A stretch of DNA of 62,652 nt from Streptomyces spinoverrucosus. Its GTDB lineage: Bacteria; Actinomycetota; Actinomycetes; Streptomycetales; Streptomycetaceae. Of the stretch, positions 24,094 through 32,722 are shown piece by piece. The DNA is taken from NCBI RefSeq assembly GCF_006539505.1, contig NZ_BJND01000057.1, positions 1 through 62,652 on the forward strand. Reading direction: 5' to 3'. The first letter of the stretch is position 1. Each line of letters begins with the position of its first letter. Made by a program: the position numbers and the translations under genes. The notes beneath the pieces are model-generated. The model searched no databases. It was not told the DNA's origin and worked only from the letters and a program-made list of their open reading frames with translations.

Positions 24094-25502
24094 CGGGTTT
24101 CCCTCTGATCGGTGTCGTGCGGACGCACCGGCTGCAGTTGCAGGGTGGCGTCCCCCCAGGTGGTGCGCTCCGCGGCGGCACTGGCGCGGAACTGGTACGG
24201 GCTGTACGGCTCGGTGGTGTACGTCGGTACGGAGGCGGTGGGTTCCTGCTCGCGCCGCTCCGGGAACACCCACGCCCGGAAGAGCAGGAACCGCAGTACC
24301 GTCGCCGCGAGGTTGGCGGCGATCAGGACGGCCAGCTCGGTGGAGTGGCCGGGGTCGGTCGTCGCGGTGTTCAGGGCGGCGAGCGAGCCGCTGGTGAGGA
24401 CGAGGCCGATGCCGAACACGACCAGGCCCTGCGCCTGGTGCCGCACGGCCCCACCCCGGCCGCGCACGCCGAAGGTGAGCCGGCGGTTGGCGGCCGTATT
24501 GGCGATCGCGGAGACGAGCAGGGCGAGCGCGTTGGCCACCTGTGAACCGGTGAAGCCGCGGAAGACGGTGTAGAGGAGCAGGTAGAAGAGGGTGGACAGG
24601 CCGCCGACGACACAGAAGCCGAGCAGCTGCCGGGCCAATCCCTTGGGTACGTCGGTCAGCTCGCGGTCGCGCGGATCGTCGCCGAACGGCCGGGTGAGCC
24701 GGTCCAGCGGCAGCGAACCGGTGGCCAGGGCCCTGCCCACCCGCCACACGCCCTTGAGGTCCTCGGTCGCCGTCCTGACGATGTGCACGGTGGAGTCGGG
24801 GTCGTCGACCCAGTCGACCGGCACCTCGTGGATCCGCAGTCCCGCCCGCTCGGCGAGTACCAGCATCTCGGTGTCGAAGAACCAGCCGGTGTCCTCGACG
24901 AGCGGCAGCAGCACCTGCGCGACATCGCGCCGGATCGCCTTGAAGCCGCACTGGGCGTCGGAGAAGCGGGCCTGGAGCGAGCCGCGCAGGATGAGGTTGT
25001 AGGAGCGGGAGATGAACTCCCGCTTGGCGCCGCGCACCACACGCGAGGTGCGGGCGAGCCGGGAGCCGATCGCCAGGTCGGAGTGGCCGGAGATCAGCGG
25101 GGCGACGAGGGGGAGCAGCGCGTTGAGGTCGGTCGACAGGTCGACGTCCATGTAGGCGAGGATCGGGGCGTCGGAGGCCGACCAGACGGTGCGCAGGGCG
25201 CGCCCGCGGCCCTTCTGCTCCAGCCGGAAGGCCCGTACCTCCGAAAGCTCCGCCGCCAGCCGCGCGGACACCAGCGGGGTGGTGTCGGTCGACGCGTTGT
25301 CCGCGATGGTGATGCGGAACGAATAGGGGAAGGTCCGCGTGAGGTGCTCGTGCAGCCGGAGCACGCACGGCCCGAGGTCCTGCTCCTCGTTGTAGACGGG
25401 GATCACTACGTCCAGGACAGGCGTACCGGCGTCTCCGGCCGGGAGGTGCTCCCGCGCCGGCAGGGTGCCGGGAGAAGAGTCGGGAGAAGAGTCGGTTCGC
25501 AT
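24090..25502 (-). CDS. Polyprenyl-phosphate glycosyltransferase (GT2) with GtrA-like membrane domain
   Basis: A 470-residue fusion. Residues about 28-280 are a GT2 domain (VVIPVYNEEQDLGPCV, DNASTDTT, YMDVDLSTDLNALLPL with the DxD metal site, DAQCGFKAI), the dolichyl-phosphate sugar synthase type. Residues about 300-420 hold four helices of the GtrA family (FCVVGGLSTLFYLLLY). It should transfer sugar from a nucleotide donor to a polyprenyl phosphate, feeding the GT39 enzyme. Start ATG 25502; 14 bases after the kinase stop. Confidence 0.88.
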   Translation of the reverse strand: MRTDSSPDSSPGTLPAREHLPAGDAGTPVLDVVIPVYNEEQDLGPCVLRLHEHLTRTFPYSFRITIADNASTDTTPLVSARLAAELSEVRAFRLEQKGRGRALRTVWSASDAPILAYMDVDLSTDLNALLPLVAPLISGHSDLAIGSRLARTSRVVRGAKREFISRSYNLILRGSLQARFSDAQCGFKAIRRDVAQVLLPLVEDTGWFFDTEMLVLAERAGLRIHEVPVDWVDDPDSTVHIVRTATEDLKGVWRVGRALATGSLPLDRLTRPFGDDPRDRELTDVPKGLARQLLGFCVVGGLSTLFYLLLYTVFRGFTGSQVANALALLVSAIANTAANRRLTFGVRGRGGAVRHQAQGLVVFGIGLVLTSGSLAALNTATTDPGHSTELAVLIAANLAATVLRFLLFRAWVFPERREQEPTASVPTYTTEPYSPYQFRASAAAERTTWGDATLQLQPVRPHDTDQRETR

Positions 25503-25516
25503 GGCACCGACTCTCG

Positions 25517-27181
25517 TCAAGCCCCCTGTTGCAGCGGTGTGTTGGTGCTGTGCTGTGCCTGTGAGTACGCCTGCCAGTCCATCGCGGGAGCGGGCTGAAC
25601 GGGCTGAACCTGCTGAACGGGCTGCGGGGCAAGCGCGGGCAGACTCACCGTGAACACGGTCCGTCCGGGCACGCTGTCCACGGTCACCGCACCGCCGTGC
25701 GCGGCCGCGACGGCCTGCACGATGGCGAGCCCCAGACCGGTCGAGCCGGTCGAGCGGGAGCGGGCGGAGTCGCCGCGCGCGAACCGTTCGAAGACCCGCG
25801 GGAGCAGCTCGGGCGGGATGCCCTGCCCGTCGTCCTCCACGTCCACGCACAACCAGTGCTCGCGCCATTGCACGCGCGCCGTGACCGTCGTACCGGGGGG
25901 CGTGTGCGTACGGGCGTTGGCGAGCAGATTGACGAGGACCTGCTGCAGGCGTGCCTCGTCGGCGGACACCAGCGCGGGCTCGTCGGGCAATTCCAGCCGC
26001 CAGTTGTGGTCTCTTCCGGCCGCGCGGGCGTCACTGACGGTGTCCACGACTAGCGGTACGAGATCGGTCTGCTCGAACTGGAGCGGGCGCCCCGCGTCGA
26101 GGCGGGCGAGCAGCAGAAGGTCCTCGACGAGCAGTGACATCCGGCCCGCCTCGGACTCGATCCGGCCCAGGGCGTGCCGGGTGTCCGGCCCGACCTGCTC
26201 CCTGCCCCGTCTGGTCAGCTCGGCGTACCCGCGGATGGAGGCGAGGGGCGTACGCAGCTCATGGCTGGCGTCCGCGACGAACTGCCGTACCCGCGTCTCG
26301 CTCTGCTGGCGTGCGTGCAGCGCGCCGTGCACATGGTCGAGCATGCGGTTGAGCGCGGCGCCCACCTGGCCGACCTCGGTCCGCGGGTCGGTCTCGGACT
26401 CCGGGACGCGCTCGCTGAGGTTGACCTCGCCGGTGTGCAGGGGGAGTTCGGAGACCCGGGTGGCGGTGGCGGCGACCTTGCGCAGGGGGCGCAGGGCCAC
26501 GCCGACGATGGCGGCACCGGCCAGCAGGGCCGCGATGAGGCCGGCGGCGGTGACGCTGACCTCGACGATGATCAGGGTGCTGATCGTGTTGGTGACGGTG
26601 TCGGTGGGCAGCGCGACCAGGGCATTGCCCTTGTCGCCGGTCATGTATGTGACGCGGTACTCGCCCAGGCCCGGGATGTCGACGGTGTGGATACCGCTCG
26701 TGGGTACGTCGGCGAGCGCGGCCGTCTGTGCCTCGGTGAGCTCGACGGCCTTCATCCGCTCGAAGCCACCGGTCGTGGAGGACTCCTCCACGGCGACGAC
26801 CGCCTTGGTGATCTTGCCGTCGCCGGCCACGACGGCGGCGACGGTGTCGGCCTGTGTCGGGCCCTTGGTGACGAAGTTGTCCAGCCGCTCGTCCACCGTC
26901 TCGGCTGTCGGTGATCCGCCCTGCGGGTCCCCCGGCACCCGGTCGCCGTCGCCCGGCTGCACCAGCCCGGCCGGTGGACCCACCGCCCGCCGCGCGGCGT
27001 CGGTGACCTGCCCGTCCAGCTGCTCGTACAGATGCGAGCGCAGCGCCAGCGTCGTCACTGTGCCGATCACGGCGCAGACCACCGCGATGAGCGTCACCGC
27101 GGAGACGACGAGCCGCGTCCGCAGGGTGCGCGGCTGTCCGGCCCGCCGCCGCTGCGTGCGCGGCTGTCGTCGTCGGCTCAT
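25517..27181 (-). CDS. Two-component sensor histidine kinase
   Basis: A 554-residue kinase: basic N-terminus, first helix (about 22-45), an extracytoplasmic sensing region of about 150 residues, second helix (about 190-215), HAMP, then HisKA with the phospho-acceptor in DASHELRTPLASIRG and HATPase with N, G1 (DDGQGIP) and G2 (GSTGLGLAIV) boxes. A Pro/Gln-rich tail follows. ATGA-coupled to the response regulator gene upstream. It probably senses envelope state and controls the glycosyltransferases behind it. Confidence 0.9.
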   Translation of the reverse strand: MSRRRQPRTQRRRAGQPRTLRTRLVVSAVTLIAVVCAVIGTVTTLALRSHLYEQLDGQVTDAARRAVGPPAGLVQPGDGDRVPGDPQGGSPTAETVDERLDNFVTKGPTQADTVAAVVAGDGKITKAVVAVEESSTTGGFERMKAVELTEAQTAALADVPTSGIHTVDIPGLGEYRVTYMTGDKGNALVALPTDTVTNTISTLIIVEVSVTAAGLIAALLAGAAIVGVALRPLRKVAATATRVSELPLHTGEVNLSERVPESETDPRTEVGQVGAALNRMLDHVHGALHARQQSETRVRQFVADASHELRTPLASIRGYAELTRRGREQVGPDTRHALGRIESEAGRMSLLVEDLLLLARLDAGRPLQFEQTDLVPLVVDTVSDARAAGRDHNWRLELPDEPALVSADEARLQQVLVNLLANARTHTPPGTTVTARVQWREHWLCVDVEDDGQGIPPELLPRVFERFARGDSARSRSTGSTGLGLAIVQAVAAAHGGAVTVDSVPGRTVFTVSLPALAPQPVQQVQPVQPAPAMDWQAYSQAQHSTNTPLQQGA

Positions 27182-27918
27182 GATGCGGCGGGCTTGATCA
27201 GATAACCGGCCCCACGCCGGGTGTGGATCATCGGTTCGCGCCCGGCGTCGATCTTCCGCCGCAGGTAGGAGATGTACAGCTCGACGACGTTGGCCTGCCC
27301 GCCGAAGTCGTACGACCACACGCGGTCGAGGATCTGCGCCTTGCTGAGTACGCGCCGCGGGTTGCGCATCAGGAAGCGCAGCAGCTCGAACTCGGTGGCG
27401 GTGAGGTGGATGTTCTCACCGGCCCGCGTCACCTCATGGCTGTCCTCGTCGAGGGTGAGGTCGCCGACGACGAGCACAGAGTCGGACCGGCGGTCGGCGG
27501 CACCGGACCGCCGGATCAGCCCACGCAGCCGCGCGACGACCTCTTCCAGGGAGAACGGCTTGGTGACGTAGTCGTCCCCACCGGCGGTGAGCCCGGCGAT
27601 ACGGTCCTCGACGGCGTCCTTCGCGGTCAGGAACAGCACCGGCACATCCGGCAGCTCCCGCCGCAACCGGCCGAGTACGGCCAGACCGTCCATGTCCGGC
27701 AGCATCATGTCGAGTACGACGGCATCGGGCCGGAACTCCCGCGCGGTCTGGACGGCACCCTGGCCGTCCCCCGCGCTGCGTATCTGCCAGCCCTCGTAAC
27801 GCAGAGCCATGGACAGCAGCTCGGTGATCGACAACTCGTCGTCCACCACAAGCACCCGGACGGGGCTCCCGTCCGGCCTCAGCAGTTCGGTGCGCCCCTG
27901 GGGCGAGGTCGTGGTCAT
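27178..27918 (-). CDS. OmpR-family response regulator
   Basis: A 246-residue response regulator: receiver domain with acidic pocket (VVDDE), phospho-acceptor in VVLDMMLPDMDG, and conserved T and K (FLTAKD, YVTKPF). The C-terminal winged helix (HLTATEFELLRFLMRNPRRVLSK) is of OmpR type. ATG 27918 is chosen; GTG 27927 is an in-frame alternative. First gene of the operon response regulator, kinase, GT2-GtrA, GT39. Confidence 0.92.
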   Translation of the reverse strand: MTTTSPQGRTELLRPDGSPVRVLVVDDELSITELLSMALRYEGWQIRSAGDGQGAVQTAREFRPDAVVLDMMLPDMDGLAVLGRLRRELPDVPVLFLTAKDAVEDRIAGLTAGGDDYVTKPFSLEEVVARLRGLIRRSGAADRRSDSVLVVGDLTLDEDSHEVTRAGENIHLTATEFELLRFLMRNPRRVLSKAQILDRVWSYDFGGQANVVELYISYLRRKIDAGREPMIHTRRGAGYLIKPAAS

Positions 27919-27974
27919 GGTGACCACGTTGTCGCCCGCCTCTGAGAACGCCCTTTCGGCAACCTGTGATTTGC

Positions 27975-28032
27975 CTGAGAAGCCATCCGCTCACCGATCG
28001 AATGGGGTCGTCAGTTCGAATGCAGGTTCCTG
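27975..28032 (+). repeat. Solo insertion-sequence end
   Basis: Begins CTGAGAAGCCATCC and continues to GTTCGAATGCAGGTTCCTG. It resembles the left end of the IS element at 29515-29562 in the same orientation, with substitutions and a 5-nt gap. No transposase is attached, so it is a remnant of another copy. Confidence 0.65.
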
Positions 28033-28133
28033 GCGGTGTGCAGCCGGATGGCGCGGAGGTCGGCGGACTGGTGATGCGGGTGTCGAAACGGCAGCTGTTG
28101 CGTGCCGACTCCACATATTCCGTATCCGGCCGG

Positions 28134-28586
28134 TCATGCTCCTTCTGGCGGGTGGCACTCCTGGCGAGTCTCGGCCTGTGCGGTGTCGGGGTGGGACGGA
28201 TTCCAGAGCCGGTCGGCCTCGCCGCGGGCGACATGGTCCTCGTAGATCCGCACCTTGTTTCGCATCACGTCCAAGGTCTCTTGCAGTTCCCGGATCTGCG
28301 TCTCCACGTGGCTTTCGTGCCGGCGTAGCAGCTCGAGGCGCTCGTGTTCGTTTCCCGGGCCCTGGCGGACCAGGTCGATGTATTGCCGGATCGTCGCCAG
28401 TGACATGCCGGAGGAGCGCAGCTTGGTGCAGATCGCCAGCCACTCCAGGTCTTCCTCGTGATAGATCCGGCGGCCGTTGGACAGGCGGCGTACCGGGTTG
28501 GCGAACAGGCCCTCCCGCTCGTAGAAGCGCAGTGCGTGAACGCTGAGCCCACTGCGCCGCGCCACCTCACCGATACTCAGGTCCAT
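28134..28586 (-). CDS. MerR-family regulator
   Basis: A 150-residue MerR protein: winged HTH (MDLSIGEVARRSGLSVHALRFYEREGLF), then a coiled-coil dimerisation helix (HERLELLRRHESHVETQIRELQETLD). No metal-binding cysteines of the CueR/SoxR type are seen; the single C-terminal Cys is near the end. Start 28586 follows GGGGAGGG. Divergent from the SDR gene over a 104-nt gap containing a dyad, the usual arrangement in which MerR activates its neighbour. Confidence 0.88.
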   Translation of the reverse strand: MDLSIGEVARRSGLSVHALRFYEREGLFANPVRRLSNGRRIYHEEDLEWLAICTKLRSSGMSLATIRQYIDLVRQGPGNEHERLELLRRHESHVETQIRELQETLDVMRNKVRIYEDHVARGEADRLWNPSHPDTAQAETRQECHPPEGA

Positions 28587-28616
28587 GAGCGCCCTCCCCA
28601 TCACACAGATGTTGAT

Positions 28617-28639
28617 CTAGACCCGACTCTAGGTTCTAG
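28617..28639. promoter_or_regulatory. Candidate MerR operator
   Basis: An imperfect dyad CTAGACC ... GGTTCTAG in the gap between the divergent MerR and SDR genes. Confidence 0.45.
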
Positions 28640-28690
28640 CGTCGGGCTGTTGGCCATCGGGGCCATCGGACGAGGGGAGTACGGGAGAAC

Positions 28691-29518
28691 ATGAGCGTTT
28701 GGTTTGTCACGGGTGCCTCGCGTGGGTTCGGCGCGGAGATCACTCGTGAGGCGCTGGACCGCGGGCATCGCGTGATCGCTACGGCCAGGGACATGTCGGC
28801 GGTGCTGCGCGCATACCCGGAGAAACCGGCAGGACTGCTGTCGGTGAGCGCGGACGTGACCGAACCGGAGCAGCTCACGGTGGCGGTGGAGGCGGGCCTG
28901 GCGGAGTTCGGCCGGATCGACGTCGTGGTCAACAACGCGGGTTACGGCCTGGTGGGCGCGATCGAGGAGACCTCTGACACGGCTGCCCGGGCATTGTTCG
29001 ACGTCAACGTGTTCGGCGTGCTCAACACGTTGCGGGCGACCCTGCCGACGCTGCGCGCCCAGCGGTCCGGACACATCTTGAACATCAGCTCCGTGGGCGG
29101 CTTCGCCACAGCTCCGGCGGTGGGGCTGTACGGTGCGTCGAAGTTCGCCCTGGAGGGCATTTCCGAGGCGCTGCACGGCGAGCTGGCCCCGCTCGGCGTG
29201 CGCGTCACGATCGTGGAGCCGGGCGGCTTTCGCACCGACTTCCTCAACGGCTCCAGCATCCAGGTCGAACCAGCCGCCATCGAGGACTACGCCGCCGGCG
29301 CGGGGCCGGTGCGCGAGGCACTGGCCCAGAACGACGGTCGCCAGCCGGGTGATCCGGTGAAGGCGGCCAAAGCCATCGTCGACATCACCGAGGTCGACGA
29401 GCCGCCGCTGCGCCTGCAGTTGGGTGCGGACGCGGTCGAGCGCGTCGAGGCGAAGCTGGATCTGGTGCGACGCGAACTCGACGAATGGCGTCACGTAGCG
29501 CTCTCTACCGCGATCTGA
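28691..29518 (+). CDS. SDR-family oxidoreductase
   Basis: A 275-residue NADP-type short-chain dehydrogenase: WFVTGASRGFGAEI at the N-terminus, NNAGYG, catalytic serine in NISSVGG and YGASKFALEG (YxxxK). Start ATG 28691 has GGGAG upstream. Its TGA stop (29516-29518) lies within the first four bases of the adjacent IS element, so the native C-terminus has been replaced or slightly shortened by the insertion. Probably activated by the divergent MerR protein. Confidence 0.88.
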   Translation: MSVWFVTGASRGFGAEITREALDRGHRVIATARDMSAVLRAYPEKPAGLLSVSADVTEPEQLTVAVEAGLAEFGRIDVVVNNAGYGLVGAIEETSDTAARALFDVNVFGVLNTLRATLPTLRAQRSGHILNISSVGGFATAPAVGLYGASKFALEGISEALHGELAPLGVRVTIVEPGGFRTDFLNGSSIQVEPAAIEDYAAGAGPVREALAQNDGRQPGDPVKAAKAIVDITEVDEPPLRLQLGADAVERVEAKLDLVRRELDEWRHVALSTAI

Positions 29519-29586
29519 GAAGTCATCCACTGACCGGGCTGTCGGTTCGAATGCGGGTTCCTGATCGGGTGGTCGCACCGGGGTCG

Positions 29587-30612
29587 ATGCATGAAGACAG
29601 GACCTCCTTGGTAGCACGGCGATGCGAGTCAGCTGAGCTGCGGGAGGTCCTGTTGTTGTACGCGTGTCGGTCTGCGGAGTCCAACTCGGCTGTGTCGCCG
29701 TGCGATTGTCTCGCTCACCGGTTCGGGAACGCGGCCGATCATCCGGAGCGGATCCCGTGCTACGGCTCGGACATGACGGAGACCGAGTGGCAGGAACTGC
29801 GCCGTCTGCTGCCAGTGCCGGCGTGGCTTCAGGGGCGGGGCGGACGGCCGGAAGGCTACTGCCACCGCGTGATGCTCGACGCTGTGCGGTACGTCGTCGA
29901 CAACGGGATCAAGTGGGCGAACCTGCCGATGGAATTCCCGCCGTTCAAGCGGGTGCACGCCTTCGCCCGCCGCTGGCAGGTGACCGGCCTGCTCGCCGAG
30001 CTCCACGACCGGCTCCACGACCGGCTCCGTGACCGGGTGCGGGCGAAGGAGGGCCGCAGCCCGGATCCAAGTGCGGCGATCGTGGACTCGCAATCGGTGC
30101 GAGCCGCGGCGAATATCCCCCGGTCAACGTCTGGATGGGATGGCGGGAAGAAGGTGGGCGGCCGAAAGCGGCACGTGGTGGTGGACTGTCTCGGCCTGGT
30201 GCTTGCGGTGCTGGTGACCGCGGCGAGCGTGCAGGACCGCCAGGCCGCCGTGCCGCTGCTCACCCGGCTGCGGGAGCGGTACTTCTCCATCCGCCTCATC
30301 TGGGCGGACTCCGCCTATGCGGGCCGGCTCGTCGACTGGACCGCCGAGATACTCCGCCTCACCCTCGAGATCGTCAAACGCTCCGACACCACCACGGGGT
30401 TCGTGGTGCTGCCGCGAAGGTGGGTAGGAGAGCGAACGCTGAGCTGGCTGGTCCGCTCGCGTCGGCTGGTGCGCGACATCGAGACGCTGCCCGAGATGCA
30501 CGAGGCCATGGTGCTGTGGTCCATGACCATGCTGATGAACGCCCGCCTGGCCGGACGCCGCCGCGACGCCTTCCTCACGCGGCCACCGGCACCGGCTCCT
30601 TGCAGACTGTGA
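29587..30612 (+). CDS. IS5-family DDE transposase
   Basis: A transposase of up to 341 residues. The core starts MTETEWQELRRLLPVPAWL (ATG 29773, a typical IS5-family opening); the frame is open upstream to ATG 29587, so either start is possible. DDE features: AAIVDSQSVRAA, then RHVVVDCLGL, ADSAYAG (second Asp), and the C-terminal WVGERTLSWLVRSRRLVRDIE containing the catalytic Glu. Unbroken frame, so it may be active. Confidence 0.87.
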   Translation: MHEDRTSLVARRCESAELREVLLLYACRSAESNSAVSPCDCLAHRFGNAADHPERIPCYGSDMTETEWQELRRLLPVPAWLQGRGGRPEGYCHRVMLDAVRYVVDNGIKWANLPMEFPPFKRVHAFARRWQVTGLLAELHDRLHDRLRDRVRAKEGRSPDPSAAIVDSQSVRAAANIPRSTSGWDGGKKVGGRKRHVVVDCLGLVLAVLVTAASVQDRQAAVPLLTRLRERYFSIRLIWADSAYAGRLVDWTAEILRLTLEIVKRSDTTTGFVVLPRRWVGERTLSWLVRSRRLVRDIETLPEMHEAMVLWSMTMLMNARLAGRRRDAFLTRPPAPAPCRL

Positions 30613-31056
30613 ACAGCCCCGGCTCCACCTCGACAGCCCAGCCCCGTGCGGCAAGCCGCTTCAACCGCGAACGCATCCCCTCCACCCGGGCCGGAACCGC
30701 CCTGTCGCCCAGTGCGAGCGCGATCTGCTTCGCCCGCATTCCGCCGTCGGCCTCCGGCGCCGCCAGGACCATCAGGATCCGCTGGTACTCCGGGGCAAGT
30801 ACCTCCGCACCGACACCCTCGACGCGGTCGGCACCGTCGAGCCCGTCACAGCGGCGGCCTTCACCTGCCCCGTCGTCTCAGCGTCCGGCTCGGCCAGCAC
30901 CTCGGTGACAGTCTCACGAGCCTGCCCGAGCCGCTCCAGCTGCACTTCCGCCGCACTGAGCGCAGCCCTGATCCGCTCGGCCTCCTCGCGCAGCCGGACG
31001 ACCTCCGCACGGACCTTCTTCTCCCGGGCCTCCAGCAGACCGAGCACCGACGGCAT
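30575..31056 (-). pseudogene. IS passenger gene, frameshifted
   Basis: Two frames together make one protein of about 160 residues. The first part (start 31056 after GGAGGTGG) reads MPSVLGLLEAREKKVRAEVV and is a coiled coil; the second (ending 30575) reads VLAPEYQRILMVLAAPEADG, then a winged-helix-like tail. They join by a one-base shift near 30840-30870. Proteins of this layout accompany similar Streptomyces IS elements, from memory. Its 3' end overlaps the transposase gene by 38 bases. Role unknown. Confidence 0.7.
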
Positions 31057-31350
31057 CAGCCACCTCCACGAACATGACACGAGTAGACAAACACCCGAAC
31101 TATCCCGGCACCAACCGAAGTTCATGCCCGACCAGCAGAAATTCACCGATCACATTCGGAATGCGGATGGCTTCTCAGAAATTCACAGGGGGGTGACAGG
31201 GGGCGGCTGGGGAGCGCTCATGGGGGCCTGGGGCCTGGCAGGGGGAGCTGGCTGGCCGCTCGGGGGGCTTGGGAGCCCCGCCCGACCCACCGGAATCCCT
31301 GGCCCGCCCCCGAAATCCCTCGCCGGCCCCCGGAATTCCTCACCGAGCCA

Positions 31351-32241
31351 TCAGAACAACCCGTCCTGCAAGGCCCCCGCATCCCGATCCCGGTACTCCC
31401 GCACGGGAAAGGAGAGGCCACCCCCTTGGCTCCCGCCCGCCGGCACCAGCTCCCACCCCCGCATGAGCCGCGTGTCCAGCACCACGACGCGCCCGCCCCC
31501 GACGTCCAGATGCAGATCGGGCCCGGCGGCAGCAACCAGCGCCCCGCTGACCACCCCACCGGCGACGAGCTCACTCACCTCCCCCACGGCCCCCGGCACC
31601 CCCTCCAGCCCGAACACCCGCACATGATCGACGGCCCGGAAGGGCACCGGCGCCAGCGACTCGGGCCACCCGGCAAGGGCGGTGGCGCGCCCATGCAGCT
31701 CCGCTATCTCGGCCGCCCGCTCCGCCTCCGTCCCGGGCAGCCCCGCCCGCACCGCCCGCTTGGCGGCGTACGGAATCCGATCCGGCACCCGCAGCGCGGC
31801 CCGCAACATCTCCTCGGCCCGCCGCGCGGCCATCAACGGCCCCACTCCGAGCCAGCTGAAACAGACGGCCCCTTGCTCCAGCAGCCGAGCCTCCCCCCGC
31901 TCGACGGCAGTGATCCCGACCTTCACCATCCCGGGCCCGAACCACGCCAGATACACGTGATAGGCCCGCGGATCGTCCGGCACGGCATCGGCGGCCACGG
32001 AATGCGCCCGATCCAGCCGCGCACACTCCTCGCACCGCGCCCCGATACTCCGCCCCGCCACGACGGCCCCCACCGGACACACATGGCCCCGAGCCCCCAC
32101 ACACGCCCGCACCCCTCCTTCCGCCACCCCGAAGCTCACCCATTTCCCCCGCTCCAGCGCACTGCGCCGCCCGCCACTCCACACGAGCACGGGACCACTG
32201 CCCGCCCACCGCAGCCCCGAGCACTTCCACACCTGTGCCAT
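31351..32241 (-). CDS. DUF2797 family protein
   Basis: A 296-residue protein of the DUF2797 family: WKCSGLRW at the N-terminus, a zinc-type pair of cysteine sets (CVGARGHVCP and GARCEECARLD), and YLAWFGPGMVKVGITAVERG followed by RLLEQGA, which resembles a GIY-YIG-like beta motif. Function is unknown. A single gene with its own direction, next to the IS element on one side and a divergent DoxX-like gene on the other. Confidence 0.88.
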   Translation of the reverse strand: MAQVWKCSGLRWAGSGPVLVWSGGRRSALERGKWVSFGVAEGGVRACVGARGHVCPVGAVVAGRSIGARCEECARLDRAHSVAADAVPDDPRAYHVYLAWFGPGMVKVGITAVERGEARLLEQGAVCFSWLGVGPLMAARRAEEMLRAALRVPDRIPYAAKRAVRAGLPGTEAERAAEIAELHGRATALAGWPESLAPVPFRAVDHVRVFGLEGVPGAVGEVSELVAGGVVSGALVAAAGPDLHLDVGGGRVVVLDTRLMRGWELVPAGGSQGGGLSFPVREYRDRDAGALQDGLF

Positions 32242-32339
32242 GGATTCCGAGCGTAGGCGCCACCACTGACAACGGCCCGGTCACCTCTCACCCGCCCGCA
32301 CCGTCAAGAAAGCGACCACCGAGCCAACCGGGAGCCGTC

Positions 32340-32693
32340 ATGTTCACGACCTACCTCGTCGTCACCCTCCTCACCGCCGCCGCCACCTCCTCCGCGGCCG
32401 TCGCCAACCTGATCGGCCACGACTACCCCAAGTCCCAGGCGGACCGCCTCCACATCCCCCACTCCTGGATCCGCCCCCTGGGCACACTCCTGGCGACAGC
32501 GACCGTGGGCCTCCTGACCGGCCTGGCCATCCCCCCACTGGGCACCCTCACCGCGGCATGCCTGGTCCTGTACTTCCTGGGTGCCCTCTGGGCCCACATC
32601 CGGGTCCACGACCGCCAACTGGGCCCCTGGTCGGCGTGCTTCGGCCTGTCCCTGGCGACACTGCTGCTGAGCATCGCCCACCAGGCAAGCTGA
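32340..32693 (+). CDS. DoxX-like four-helix membrane protein
   Basis: A 117-residue membrane protein with four hydrophobic helices and the DoxX-like pattern (MFTTYLVVTLLTAAATSSAAVANLIGHDYPK ... GALWAHIRVHD). Start ATG 32340 follows GGGAG. Such proteins are thought to act in redox or sulphur homeostasis, but most members are uncharacterised. Monocistronic by position. Confidence 0.82.
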   Translation: MFTTYLVVTLLTAAATSSAAVANLIGHDYPKSQADRLHIPHSWIRPLGTLLATATVGLLTGLAIPPLGTLTAACLVLYFLGALWAHIRVHDRQLGPWSACFGLSLATLLLSIAHQAS

Positions 32694-32722
32694 CGCATGC
32701 CGACGCGACGCCGAAATCGTCC

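Larger units (their letters stand above)
29515..31178 (+). mobile_element. IS5-family insertion sequence with passenger gene
   Basis: A 1.66-kb element bounded by imperfect terminal inverted repeats: left CTGAGAAGTCATCC at 29515 and right (reverse complement) CTGAGAAGCCATCC at 31178-31165, 14 of the first 17 bases matching. It holds a plus-strand DDE transposase and a minus-strand passenger gene that overlaps its end. No target-site duplication is obvious. Confidence 0.75.

Noticed and set aside
24094..25632. Minus-strand extension of the GT39 frame through the GT2 gene
   Set aside because: The frame stays open by GC bias only; the GT39 protein starts at 24093 with ATGA coupling, and the GT2 domain is in the other frame.
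29515..31178. Target-site duplication of the IS element
   Set aside because: Bases flanking the inverted repeats do not match at 2-8 bp with any plausible choice of ends.
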